This document shows positions 8,576-17,169 of a DNA stretch of 64,000 nucleotides, one piece after another. The stretch is taken from contig JAUICZ010000006.1 of assembly GCA_030429205.1 (NCBI GenBank), forward strand, positions 32,646 through 96,645, given 5' to 3'. The notes beneath the pieces are model-generated. The model was not told the DNA's origin. It worked only from the letters and a program-made list of their open reading frames with translations, and did not search any database. The number at the start of each line of letters is the position of its first letter. The first letter of the stretch is position 1. Both the position numbers and the translations under genes were made by a program. The DNA is from Bacteroidia bacterium (GTDB lineage Bacteria > Bacteroidota > Bacteroidia > Chitinophagales > Chitinophagaceae).

Positions 8576-9967
8576 CTAAGTTCCCTTCAATATATCTATA
8601 GCATCTACTATTGACAGGACTTGCTGTTCACCTGTTACAAAGTTTTTTAAGCTAACTTTTTGTTCTGCTCTCTCTTGTTCTCCAATAATAATAACATACG
8701 GAATACTTCGCTTATTGGCATACTTCATTTGTTTATCGAATTTAATGTTATCAGGATAGATTTCTGCTGATATCCCTTCTGTCCTTAATTGCTGCATCAC
8801 TTTTAACGAATACAACTCATCCTCTTTCCCAAAATTCACCAATAATACCTGAGTAGTAATATCTAGGTTTTCAGGGAATAGCTTGAGTTCATCCAGTACA
8901 TCATATATTCTATCAATACCGAAAGACACCCCAACACCAGACATATTCTTTAAACCAAACAAACCAGTAAGATTATCATAGCGACCTCCACCTCCAATGC
9001 TGCCCATTTTTACTGCATTACTTACCACTTCTACAATTACCCCGGTATAATAGTTCAACCCTCTGGCAAGGCTAATATCAACTTGTAATTCAGATTTCCA
9101 CTCATTGCTTTTTAAGGCATCATGATACTTTAATGTATCTCTTAATTCAGTAATACCTGCCAAGGCACTATTGCTAGTCCCCATCAGCTGTTCCAAAACT
9201 CTCAACTTTTCTTCATTACTGCCCGTAACACTTATTATTTTCTCAATAGTATCAATACCACTTTGTTCTATATTTCTTTGCTGTAACTCTTTTGTAACTC
9301 CCTCCCAACCAATTTTATCCAGCTTGTCCAGGGCGATAGTTATGTCCATCATTTTATCAGGTGCATTACATATTTCTGCAAGCCCTGCCAACAGCTTTCT
9401 ACTATTGACCTTAACGACAACTCCAGGCAGTTTCATTTTATGAAATGCCGATCTGTATATACATAGTAGCTCCGCTTCATTAATCAATGAAGCGCTACCT
9501 ACAACATCCGCATCGCACTGCCAAAACTCACGATAACGTCCTTTTTGAGGTCTATCAGCCCTCCATACAGGTTGCATTTGGTATCGACGAAAAGGGAAAG
9601 CCAGCTCGTGCTGATGCATCACAACAAACCTCGCAAAAGGGATAGTAAGATCGTATCGTAACGCCCTTTCAGTAACCTTTGGAGTGTTGTATGGCTTTTC
9701 TAACATTTTAGCCCACTCCTCATTTAACTTAGATTTCGCCTCTTCTTTCTTATCGTGAAGACCATTGTTCAGGATTTTAAAGATCAGTCTATCTCCTTCT
9801 TCACCATACTTACCGGTAAGTGTCGTTAGGTTTTCCATTGCCGGTGTCTCTAACGGCAAGAAACCATACTCTTCAAATATCTCTTTTAAAATACCTAATA
9901 TGTACTGTCGCTTACGAACCTCTGCCGGAGAGAAGTCTCTTGTTCCTTGTGGTATAGATGGTTTCAT
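8576..9967 (-). CDS. hisS: Histidyl-tRNA synthetase
   Basis: This cytoplasmic class II aminoacyl-tRNA synthetase of 463 residues attaches histidine to tRNA-His. The N-terminal PQGTRDFSP is typical. Motif 2 is the RYQMQPVWRADRPQKGRYRE region, the histidine-specific loop is ARGLNYYTG, and motif 3 includes GGGGRYDNL and GVSFGIDR. A C-terminal anticodon-binding domain follows (VLLVNFGKE onwards). It lies five bases downstream of the tyrosine phosphatase gene, so the two form an operon. Confidence 0.97.
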   Translation of the reverse strand: MKPSIPQGTRDFSPAEVRKRQYILGILKEIFEEYGFLPLETPAMENLTTLTGKYGEEGDRLIFKILNNGLHDKKEEAKSKLNEEWAKMLEKPYNTPKVTERALRYDLTIPFARFVVMHQHELAFPFRRYQMQPVWRADRPQKGRYREFWQCDADVVGSASLINEAELLCIYRSAFHKMKLPGVVVKVNSRKLLAGLAEICNAPDKMMDITIALDKLDKIGWEGVTKELQQRNIEQSGIDTIEKIISVTGSNEEKLRVLEQLMGTSNSALAGITELRDTLKYHDALKSNEWKSELQVDISLARGLNYYTGVIVEVVSNAVKMGSIGGGGRYDNLTGLFGLKNMSGVGVSFGIDRIYDVLDELKLFPENLDITTQVLLVNFGKEDELYSLKVMQQLRTEGISAEIYPDNIKFDKQMKYANKRSIPYVIIIGEQERAEQKVSLKNFVTGEQQVLSIVDAIDILKGT

Positions 9968-9972
9968 AAATC

Positions 9973-10422
9973 TTACTTATACTTTTTAATAATTGCATCG
10001 CATGTTTTGTCAATCAGCTCGTAAACCAGGGTGTAGCCTTCCTGACCTCCGTAATAAGGGTCAGGTACAGATTCATTTGCTCCGGAATTCAACTCATTAA
10101 GAAACAACGATACATTTTGCACGTCACTTTCCCCTTTAAGTTTTATTTCTTCAAATACATCTTCCGCCATCGCATATATCTTGTCGTATTTGCCAAAATC
10201 AGCCTTGTTAAACTGCCTGGCTTTTTGACCTGATATATCTATGCCATTTATTTCACAAACCTCCTGAGAATATTTGTGAGGCTTAGATCCAATATGATAG
10301 CTCTCGGTACCTGCAGAGTCTACCTGCCAATCTAAATTATGTTCTTTTACCTTAGACCTCATTATCCCTTCTGCAATAGGAGAGCGACATATATTTCCCA
10401 AACATACCATCAAAATGCGCAT
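9973..10422 (-). CDS. Low-molecular-weight protein-tyrosine phosphatase
   Basis: This is a 149-residue cytoplasmic phosphatase. The catalytic loop CLGNICRS spans 7-14 (nucleophile Cys7, Arg13), and the general acid is Asp121 in VPDPYYGG. Family members remove phosphate from tyrosine or arginine residues, or act on small phosphorylated molecules; the substrate here is unknown. No BY-kinase or capsule genes are nearby, which argues against a Wzb role. hisS follows after five bases. The start codon lies only 11 bases from the hairpin that ends the upstream peroxidase gene, and a consensus -7 box sits inside that hairpin. Confidence 0.92.
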   Translation of the reverse strand: MRILMVCLGNICRSPIAEGIMRSKVKEHNLDWQVDSAGTESYHIGSKPHKYSQEVCEINGIDISGQKARQFNKADFGKYDKIYAMAEDVFEEIKLKGESDVQNVSLFLNELNSGANESVPDPYYGGQEGYTLVYELIDKTCDAIIKKYK

Positions 10423-10433
10423 ACAATAAAATA

Positions 10434-10465
10434 ATAAGCCACAAAATTATCATTTTGTGGCTTAT
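10434..10465 (-). terminator. Intrinsic terminator after the dihaem peroxidase gene
   Basis: A perfect 14-pair stem (10434-10447 with 10452-10465) and a four-base loop. On the minus strand it is followed by TATTTTATTGT. It is only 11 bases before the phosphatase ATG. Confidence 0.8.
10442..10449 (-). promoter_or_regulatory. -7 promoter element inside the terminator hairpin
   Basis: The minus strand reads TAATTTTG, an exact TAnnTTTG match that lies in the loop and descending arm of the hairpin. Initiation a few bases later would leave a leader of about 14 bases for the phosphatase-hisS operon. The -33 region reads TTTTA, not TTTG. Confidence 0.4.
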
Positions 10466-10487
10466 AGTAAAATTAGCTTTATTAATA

Positions 10488-12419
10488 CTAGTATGCTCCT
10501 CCAACCTTTCTATTATTCCAATCTTCGTTATTTGTAAACACAGGTAAACGTTCAGGCTTTGAAGTCATGCCCGTAGTATCAGTAAGCGCATTCATGAATG
10601 ATACGATATCTTTTACCTCCTGTTTGTTTAAACTCAGACTGTCAAAAGGTAATGTTTGGTGCTCAATGATAATATCAATACCTGCTCCACCGCCATTATT
10701 ATAAAAATCAACCACATCATCCAACGTTTTGTATGCACCATTATGCATGTAAGGCGCTGTTAATGCAACATTTCTTATGGTAGGGGTCTTGAATGAATAC
10801 TCAAAAAAGTACACTCTTTCCTTAGACCTGCCAACGGCTCTGCCTCTATCATTATCTAAAACAGGAGTTGTAGCGTAAGGATCTTTAGGTACACCTAACA
10901 CTTCACTTTCAGATTCTCTATAGAGAGGAGGAACGGTGCCGTTAAAAGTAGGTGCAAAGTGACAAGTGCCACATACGGCCTTACCCATAAACAGGTTAAA
11001 CCCTCTTTGCACCTCAGGTTCTATACTATTTAATTCTCCTCTAACGTATTTATCAAACTTGGAGTTGAATCCACGCAACGAACTTACATATGCAGAAATA
11101 GCAAAAGAAATAGTTTTACCATTAATCTTTTCTCCTTTGTAACCTTCAAAACACTCCTCAAACATTTTTGTATACTCAGAACTTTTTCTGAGCTTTTCTT
11201 CGATCTTAATCATATCTGTATCAAACTCCTTTCTGCTGACCAAAACATGTTCAATTTGATCCTCTAACGCTTCAGCCCTCATATCGTGAAAAAACTTCTC
11301 ACTATATACACAGTTAATTAGTGTAGGGGCATTTCTATCAACTGTTCCATCAAAACCTAGTGCAATACTCTTAGGCTTACCATCTGTAAATGCTTTTTCA
11401 GGATGATGACAACTGGCACATGAGCGTTGCAAATTAGAAGACAAAATAGGATCATAAAATAAATACTTACCCAACGCGATTGTTTTGTCTGTAGCAAACC
11501 TTTCAGGTAACTGTATATATTTTCTGTAGTTCAGAAAATCGTTGGCAAACAGATTAGTTGACTCATGGTTATATGGCAATAAAGAGGCCTCGTTAACCAC
11601 CTCATGTAGCATCTCTATGCCGGACGCTTTGTGCAAATAGTATATTGAAGCGAATAGCGGATTAATATACGTCCTTAACACAAACAGCCTGTCAAGACTA
11701 TCAAAGTCATCATGCTGCTTCAGGTACTCTATAAAAGAGTCAAATGTTGCATACATGAGTTCTGCTTGTGTAGCATCTACACCTTTAAAAAATTTACTAT
11801 ACAAACCTAAATCACTACGCATTGTTTCCAATGCTGTTATCGCATCCTGTATCGAGTTACCGGATGCAGGCACATCAAAGCCTGTTAGCCCTAATGTAAA
11901 AATGGACACAAGTTCAACACGCATTGCTTCTAAAACTACCCTATCATAAATTGGTCTTCTAATAACAGTGTATTCATCTAATACTTTTGATAACAATGAT
12001 GTTTGCTTTCTTATATCGGGTAAATTTTCTTCAAAATCTCCTGAGAAAAGTAGTTCATCTAACACTTGCAAACCTCTAGGTTGTGATATTTCTAAGTTAG
12101 CTGTGTTAGGAGTAATCTTGGGCAAGGGGGCTCCATTAATACTCATCTTCACAAAATCAGGATCATCATATGAAGCTATGTATTCCCAAGCCTTGTATTT
12201 TGCTCGTATTCTCAGGAATCTGCTCTGCAAAATATCCGCTGTAATATTATCGTCATGTAGAAACTGTCCAAAATATTGAACCTCTCCTAAAAACTCTTTC
12301 AATCTTTCTTGTTGACGTTCATAGATCAACTCTGCATTACCTTTCTGATTGTTTTTGAATGCAGTTGACAGTATAAAAACTGACAACACTAATATTGTAA
12401 TTGATGCGACCTTTTTCAT
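10488..12419 (-). CDS. Exported MauG/cytochrome c peroxidase-type dihaem protein
   Basis: The ATG at 12419 is chosen over a TTG two codons upstream, giving 643 residues with a signal peptide. Residues to about 290 form a helical domain (PRGLQVLDELLF is reminiscent of imelysin-type helices). From about 305 on it is a bacterial cytochrome c peroxidase. Haem sites, counted from the upstream TTG, are CASCH at 336-340 and CGTCH at 485-489, with the conserved TAPYMHNGAYKTLDDVV near the C terminus. Such enzymes reduce peroxide or oxidise a partner protein in the periplasm. The helical extension may bind that partner. It is flanked by terminators on both sides and so is probably monocistronic. Confidence 0.88.
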   Translation of the reverse strand: MKKVASITILVLSVFILSTAFKNNQKGNAELIYERQQERLKEFLGEVQYFGQFLHDDNITADILQSRFLRIRAKYKAWEYIASYDDPDFVKMSINGAPLPKITPNTANLEISQPRGLQVLDELLFSGDFEENLPDIRKQTSLLSKVLDEYTVIRRPIYDRVVLEAMRVELVSIFTLGLTGFDVPASGNSIQDAITALETMRSDLGLYSKFFKGVDATQAELMYATFDSFIEYLKQHDDFDSLDRLFVLRTYINPLFASIYYLHKASGIEMLHEVVNEASLLPYNHESTNLFANDFLNYRKYIQLPERFATDKTIALGKYLFYDPILSSNLQRSCASCHHPEKAFTDGKPKSIALGFDGTVDRNAPTLINCVYSEKFFHDMRAEALEDQIEHVLVSRKEFDTDMIKIEEKLRKSSEYTKMFEECFEGYKGEKINGKTISFAISAYVSSLRGFNSKFDKYVRGELNSIEPEVQRGFNLFMGKAVCGTCHFAPTFNGTVPPLYRESESEVLGVPKDPYATTPVLDNDRGRAVGRSKERVYFFEYSFKTPTIRNVALTAPYMHNGAYKTLDDVVDFYNNGGGAGIDIIIEHQTLPFDSLSLNKQEVKDIVSFMNALTDTTGMTSKPERLPVFTNNEDWNNRKVGGAY

Positions 12420-12443
12420 TTCCAAAAAGTATTATATACAAAT

Positions 12444-12470
12444 ACCGAAGCCTGTTAAACAGGCTTCGGT
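12444..12470 (-). terminator. Intrinsic terminator after the PhoX gene
   Basis: A perfect 12-pair stem (12444-12455 with 12459-12470) and a TAA loop. The minus-strand tail is ATTTGTATAATA, a weak U tract. The peroxidase ATG lies 24 bases further on. Confidence 0.75.
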
Positions 12471-12495
12471 AAAACATTTTTATGCGATACTATTA

Positions 12496-14334
12496 TTATT
12501 GTACAATAAACTTCAAAGTCTCTCCTTCTCCGCTACGGATGAAGTAAGTACCCGCTGCCATATCAGCAACGTTAATTGTACGTACTTGACGATAAACTTT
12601 GATACGCTTACCGTTGATGTCATATATAGCAACATCCATAACTTTACTTAAATGAAGCTCACGAGCAGTTGGGTTAGGATAAACTGAGAATGTTTCAGCC
12701 TTGACCTCTTTACCAACAACACTTACAGGATCAGAACCATCAAAACCTGTTATAGCGTATGTAAGTGAGTGATTGTAAGGAGAATCATTAAAGCTACCTG
12801 GGTGTTGAGAGTTTACCAAGATAGTTTTGCTGTCTATTTGAATAGCACCAGTGATCTCTGCATCAAAAGCAGAAGCAGTGATACGCTGTAGATCGCTGTA
12901 TTTAGGATTAGCTATAGAAGCATCAACTATAAATAACTCACAACGCTCATATGCAAAACCATCAGGCATACTGTTGTGAGATCTTTGGTTCATATCTTCC
13001 TGGATCATCAAGTAATCTTTACTACCGATAGTCATTGTAGCCAAACCATCAGGGTTTGACAAATGAACATCAGGATACACAGGAAGCCCTTGAGAAGTTG
13101 AGGGATCATAATAAGGGCCACCGTGAATGTAAGTTCTGATAGTCTCTGTAGCAGGATCAAACTCAAGTACACGACCATAGTAATCAGGGAAGTTGTTGTT
13201 CATTACTTCTGTAGCAGCTTGTGCGTCAGTACCACCATAAGCTGAACCATTTTTAGCCTGATAGTAGTTTTTATAACCTTCAACTAGTGTTGGAGAAATA
13301 ACACCGCCCTTACCCTGGAAACGGGTACCAACATTTGAACGACCTGTTTCTGTAATGTAAACTTTACCGTTAGCTACTGTACCCCACTCAAGGCGATTGA
13401 ACATTGTAGCACCGCGGCGGCAAGCAACTGCGTTAATTTGCATTAGTGTATCAAGGTTTTGCTCAATCTCTATCCATTTAGTAGAAACACCATCGTGCTT
13501 ATAAACGTATGTTTTACCTGCAGTAAAATCACCGGCAGTAGTAGCTTCGAACTTAACGAAGATACCAGGAGTGCCATCTTCAAACAAGTAAACCGTTTTG
13601 TTGTCATCCATAACTACACCAGCTTCCCAACCAGCACGTCCCCAGTTGTATTGCTTACGGATAGCTTTACCCGTTTTAGGATCAACCTCAACCATCCAGT
13701 TGTAGTTTTGATACTTTTTAATTGACTTACCATTAGCAAATGCGAAATCAGTACCAGAGATAACAAAATCAGCAGTATCACGTGCTGGCATAATGCTGGA
13801 GTTACTAGAACGGAACCATTCTTCGGCAGTCCATACACGACCAATATGCTTAGCAGAGATACCACCACAGTTCATACCAGTTTCACCAACAGTGTTAACG
13901 AAATCTACGTTGAAGAATTTACCTTTACGTCCGTCAGATAATGTTTGATCCATAACCTCTAAAACATCGCCTTTAGTTCTTTTGATCTTGAATGATGTCA
14001 TACCTCCACCATCACCGATCTTGTCGTTCGATGATATCTCTTCGTGGTTTACAACTACCCATCCAAGAGCGCCCTCAGTTGTGTCTTTTACGAATCCAAT
14101 AAAGTCATGCCATTCTTTTGCTTTTGCAGTTCCGGCGGGGTTACCATAAGTTGCTGTTGTTTGCACATCGTCAACACCACCAACAAATAATACTTGTTGC
14201 TTTAGTGGAGACTTTGGCATTAAAACAGTTTTTGATTGCCAATCCTGATCTACATTAACCGGGAAAGGAATTTGAGCGTTGGCATTTGTGTATGCCAATC
14301 CGCTGATTGTTGCGAGTAAAATTAACTTTTTCAT
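12496..14334 (-). CDS. PhoX-type phosphatase (DUF839) with T9SS sorting domain
   Basis: The ATG at 14334 is preferred over a GTG 18 bases upstream because the signal peptide MKKLILLATISG to ANA starts there; the product has 612 residues. PhoX landmarks are WVVVNHEE, the NCGG...WTAEEW region, GWEAGVVMDDNKTVYLFED and ITGAIQIDSKTILVNSQHPG. PhoX enzymes are calcium/iron phosphomonoesterases that free phosphate from organic esters outside the cell. The C-terminal 70 residues (FSVYPNPTARELHL to LKFIVQ) are a type A T9SS sorting domain, so it is exported through the outer membrane. A repeated TTTTG-type element lies upstream. Substrate specificity is inferred from the family. Confidence 0.85.
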   Translation of the reverse strand: MKKLILLATISGLAYTNANAQIPFPVNVDQDWQSKTVLMPKSPLKQQVLFVGGVDDVQTTATYGNPAGTAKAKEWHDFIGFVKDTTEGALGWVVVNHEEISSNDKIGDGGGMTSFKIKRTKGDVLEVMDQTLSDGRKGKFFNVDFVNTVGETGMNCGGISAKHIGRVWTAEEWFRSSNSSIMPARDTADFVISGTDFAFANGKSIKKYQNYNWMVEVDPKTGKAIRKQYNWGRAGWEAGVVMDDNKTVYLFEDGTPGIFVKFEATTAGDFTAGKTYVYKHDGVSTKWIEIEQNLDTLMQINAVACRRGATMFNRLEWGTVANGKVYITETGRSNVGTRFQGKGGVISPTLVEGYKNYYQAKNGSAYGGTDAQAATEVMNNNFPDYYGRVLEFDPATETIRTYIHGGPYYDPSTSQGLPVYPDVHLSNPDGLATMTIGSKDYLMIQEDMNQRSHNSMPDGFAYERCELFIVDASIANPKYSDLQRITASAFDAEITGAIQIDSKTILVNSQHPGSFNDSPYNHSLTYAITGFDGSDPVSVVGKEVKAETFSVYPNPTARELHLSKVMDVAIYDINGKRIKVYRQVRTINVADMAAGTYFIRSGEGETLKFIVQ

Positions 14335-14346
14335 ACAGTGGAATTT

Positions 14347-14401
14347 TGACACAAAAGTCTACTGCTAGTGTTAACAAAAGGTTTCCTCACTGTTAGCAAA
14401 A
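14347..14401 (-). promoter_or_regulatory. Candidate operator repeats upstream of phoX
   Basis: On the minus strand three related elements occur: TTTTGCTAACA (14401-14391), TTTTGTTAACA (14379-14369) and the weaker TTTTGTGTCA (14356-14347). They start 22 and 23 bases apart, two helical turns, and all lie within 70 bases of the phoX ATG. A PhoB-type response regulator site is one explanation. Confidence 0.35.
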
Positions 14402-14563
14402 ATTAACGCTTATGTGAAGGCGAGGTTACAAAATTGTTACTTATCTCATCCTTAGTTGTTCTTTAAAAAAGTTCTTCTATTTTAATTTAATAACATAAAG
14501 GCAACAATAGTTTTACCATTAACTCTTGTAACATATTTACATTCGCCGCTAAATTCTGTTGAA

Positions 14564-16078
14564 ATGAGATTAGCAATCCTGCTTTTTATCTGCATTACGA
14601 TTTTTTCTTCATGCCAAGAGGCCAATAGCACTACAGAAAAGGGAAAGAACTTAGCACAGCAATACTGTGTAGGTTGCCATAGTTTTCCCGAGCCTGACAT
14701 TTTAAATAAAAACTCGTGGGAAAAATACATGCTGCCAAGAATGGGTATGTTTCTAGGGATCATAGAGCATGATTCTTTAAAAGAAACTATAGCCAGTAGT
14801 GAAGCTGAACTAAAAAATGTAAATGCTTTAGGCTTGTTCCCGAAGCAACCAACCGTTTCTTTAGAAGACTGGAATGCAATTAAAGATTTTTATTTAAAAC
14901 ATGCACCAGAACAGCTACGGCAACCACAAATAAAAAAAATAAACAAAGGGTTAAAGCACTTTCGTGTATTAACACCTACATATAGACTATCGCCACCTAG
15001 TGGCACCATGGTAAAGTTTGACACTGTAAACAAGGCAGTTTTTCTTGGAGATGCCAACTCCCAAATGCTAGCCGTTTTATCGTCTGAGATGAATTTTCTA
15101 CAAGGCGCAAAAATAGGAGAAGGTGCTGTTTGGATGGATGAATTACCAGATGAATATTTAGTTACAGTTATGGGATCCTTTTCCCCAACAGACTATGGCA
15201 GTGGCTATATACTATCACTTCCTAAAACTTCAGCCCAAAAAACATATAAAGTTATAGACTCTCTCCGCAGACCTGTACATAGCAGCTATGCCGATTTTGA
15301 CGAGAACGGAACTTTAGATATCGTAACATGTGAGTTTGCTAAATGGACAGGAAAGCTATCCTGGCATAAGAATAACGGAGATGGTTCTTACCAAAAAATA
15401 ATATTACGAAACAACCCCGGGGCTATCAAAGCTTATGCTAAAGACTTGAATAACGACGGTCATACGGATATTATAGCGTTGTTTGGACAAGGAGACGAAG
15501 GTATTTTTGCTTATTATAATGATGGGAAAGGTAACTTTAAAGAAGAAACGATTCTGCACTTTCCACCCTCTTACGGCTCTACATACTTTAATCTGTTTGA
15601 CTTTAATAATGATGGATATGAAGACATTATATATACAGCAGGAGACAATGGAGATTTTCCACCTATACTAAAACACTACCATGGTATATATATATACCTG
15701 AACGATGGTGAAAACAATTTCAAAGAAGAACGTTTTTTTCAACTAAATGGTGCGTACGGTGCTATACCTGATGATTATGATAATGATGGAGATATAGATA
15801 TTGCAGCTATATCGTTCTTTCCGGATTACCAGAATCAACCAGACGAAAGCTTTGTTTACTACGAGAATGATGGTGTTGGTAATTTCAGTATATCTACAAT
15901 TGACAACCCTACAATGGGAAGGTGGATAGTTATGGACGCAGGTGACTATGACGGCGATGGTGATAAAGACCTGATTCTTGGGTCACTGGCATTTGAAGTG
16001 GTTCCTCCTAACGGGCTGGTAGAAAAATGGGTAAAAGACGGGATACCGTTTATCATACTTCAAAACACATTAAAGTAG
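14564..16078 (+). CDS. Monohaem c-type cytochrome lipoprotein with FG-GAP/VCBS repeats
   Basis: This 504-residue lipoprotein has the lipobox FSSC with Cys17. A single c-haem site CVGCH lies at 35-39, followed by a small haem domain to about 110. The rest is a beta-propeller of FG-GAP/VCBS type with calcium loops: ADFDENGTLD, KDLNNDGHTD, FDFNNDGYED, DDYDNDGDID and GDYDGDGDKD. The fusion is seen in Bacteroidota and Planctomycetota surface proteins, with no assigned function that I know. It heads a probable operon: an Omp85-type barrel gene starts 10 bases after its stop and a glycosyltransferase follows. It is divergent from phoX. Confidence 0.82.
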   Translation: MRLAILLFICITIFSSCQEANSTTEKGKNLAQQYCVGCHSFPEPDILNKNSWEKYMLPRMGMFLGIIEHDSLKETIASSEAELKNVNALGLFPKQPTVSLEDWNAIKDFYLKHAPEQLRQPQIKKINKGLKHFRVLTPTYRLSPPSGTMVKFDTVNKAVFLGDANSQMLAVLSSEMNFLQGAKIGEGAVWMDELPDEYLVTVMGSFSPTDYGSGYILSLPKTSAQKTYKVIDSLRRPVHSSYADFDENGTLDIVTCEFAKWTGKLSWHKNNGDGSYQKIILRNNPGAIKAYAKDLNNDGHTDIIALFGQGDEGIFAYYNDGKGNFKEETILHFPPSYGSTYFNLFDFNNDGYEDIIYTAGDNGDFPPILKHYHGIYIYLNDGENNFKEERFFQLNGAYGAIPDDYDNDGDIDIAAISFFPDYQNQPDESFVYYENDGVGNFSISTIDNPTMGRWIVMDAGDYDGDGDKDLILGSLAFEVVPPNGLVEKWVKDGIPFIILQNTLK

Positions 16079-16088
16079 TACAACACTC

Positions 16089-17126
16089 TTGCGCATACTT
16101 ACCATTCTTTTTGTCTTTGCTGCTCTAAATTGCAAAGCTGACAGTACACAACACAAAAAGGTTAAAATACTGCCTGTACCAGCCTTTGGGTATTCGCCCG
16201 AAACAAGTACGTATGTTGGTGCTGTATCGCTACTTACTATAGACCTTTATAATGATAGCAATACAAGAACCTCAAACGCAAAATTCGAATTCAACTATAC
16301 CTGGCGCAAACAAATAATCATTGAAACTGAATGGAATTACTTTTTCAAAAAAGAAGCTTGGTTTACCAAAGGTCGAGTTCATTATTCACAATTTCCAGAC
16401 AGGTATTACGGCATAGGTTATCGAACACAAGAAACTGAAGAGCACCTTTATAACAGCGATAGGTTTATTGCTGAGCTTTATATACTAAAAGGGCTAAACA
16501 AACAGACGTTTACAGGCCCATCACTAAAGTACATTGACTATCGCAATGTCGACCCTTACAATTCAATAAAACACCCTGAGTTAACAAGCACCTCTAGCCT
16601 TGGTGCAGGGTATACTATTCTTAAGGATAGTCGAGATAACATACTTACACCTTCTAAAGGCATTTATTGTAACATTTTCTTGGGCTATGTCTTTAACCAG
16701 CAACAATACGTCGAATCAATTTTTGATTTACGGAAATACTACTCATATAAGAAGGTTACATTTTCCGGCAGGTTCTATAATGAGTTGAATTTTAGCGATC
16801 CTCCTTTTTATGACTATGCACTACTTGGGGGTGACAAATATGTACGAGGATATTATTACGGCCGATTTAGAGACAATAATCTATCAACAATTCAGATTGA
16901 AGCAAGATCTATTTTCGTTTGGCGGATAGGAGCTGCCATTTTCGGAGGGCTTTCAAATGTCTATAACTCTTTCGAATCGTTTAATCTTAGTTACTCAAAA
17001 TACAATGCAGGTGCCGGGATAAGGTTTGTAATAGACAGAAAAGAGAATATTAACTTACGATTGGACTATGCGGTTGGAGAAGACAATAGCTCTGGATTTT
17101 ATATCTCGTTCGGGGAATCTTTCTAA
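16089..17126 (+). CDS. Omp85/BamA-type surface-antigen barrel without POTRA domains
   Basis: The 345-residue protein has a signal peptide (ILTILFVFAALNCKA) and barrel strands ending in SGFYISFGESF. Omp85 features are the line GYTILKDSRDNILTPSKGIY and GGDKYVRGYYYGRFRDNN, which resembles the barrel-plugging VRGY/F loop. POTRA domains are absent, so it is the short type found beside other surface genes. The only possible start is TTG at 16089, because the coding region has no internal methionine. It begins 10 bases after the haem lipoprotein stop, so expression probably depends on translational coupling. A role as outer-membrane partner of that lipoprotein is inferred from position only. Confidence 0.75.
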   Translation: MRILTILFVFAALNCKADSTQHKKVKILPVPAFGYSPETSTYVGAVSLLTIDLYNDSNTRTSNAKFEFNYTWRKQIIIETEWNYFFKKEAWFTKGRVHYSQFPDRYYGIGYRTQETEEHLYNSDRFIAELYILKGLNKQTFTGPSLKYIDYRNVDPYNSIKHPELTSTSSLGAGYTILKDSRDNILTPSKGIYCNIFLGYVFNQQQYVESIFDLRKYYSYKKVTFSGRFYNELNFSDPPFYDYALLGGDKYVRGYYYGRFRDNNLSTIQIEARSIFVWRIGAAIFGGLSNVYNSFESFNLSYSKYNAGAGIRFVIDRKENINLRLDYAVGEDNSSGFYISFGESF

Positions 17127-17169
17127 ATTATTATCACATTAAGTGCTAATGCTTATTTTAGCCTTACAA

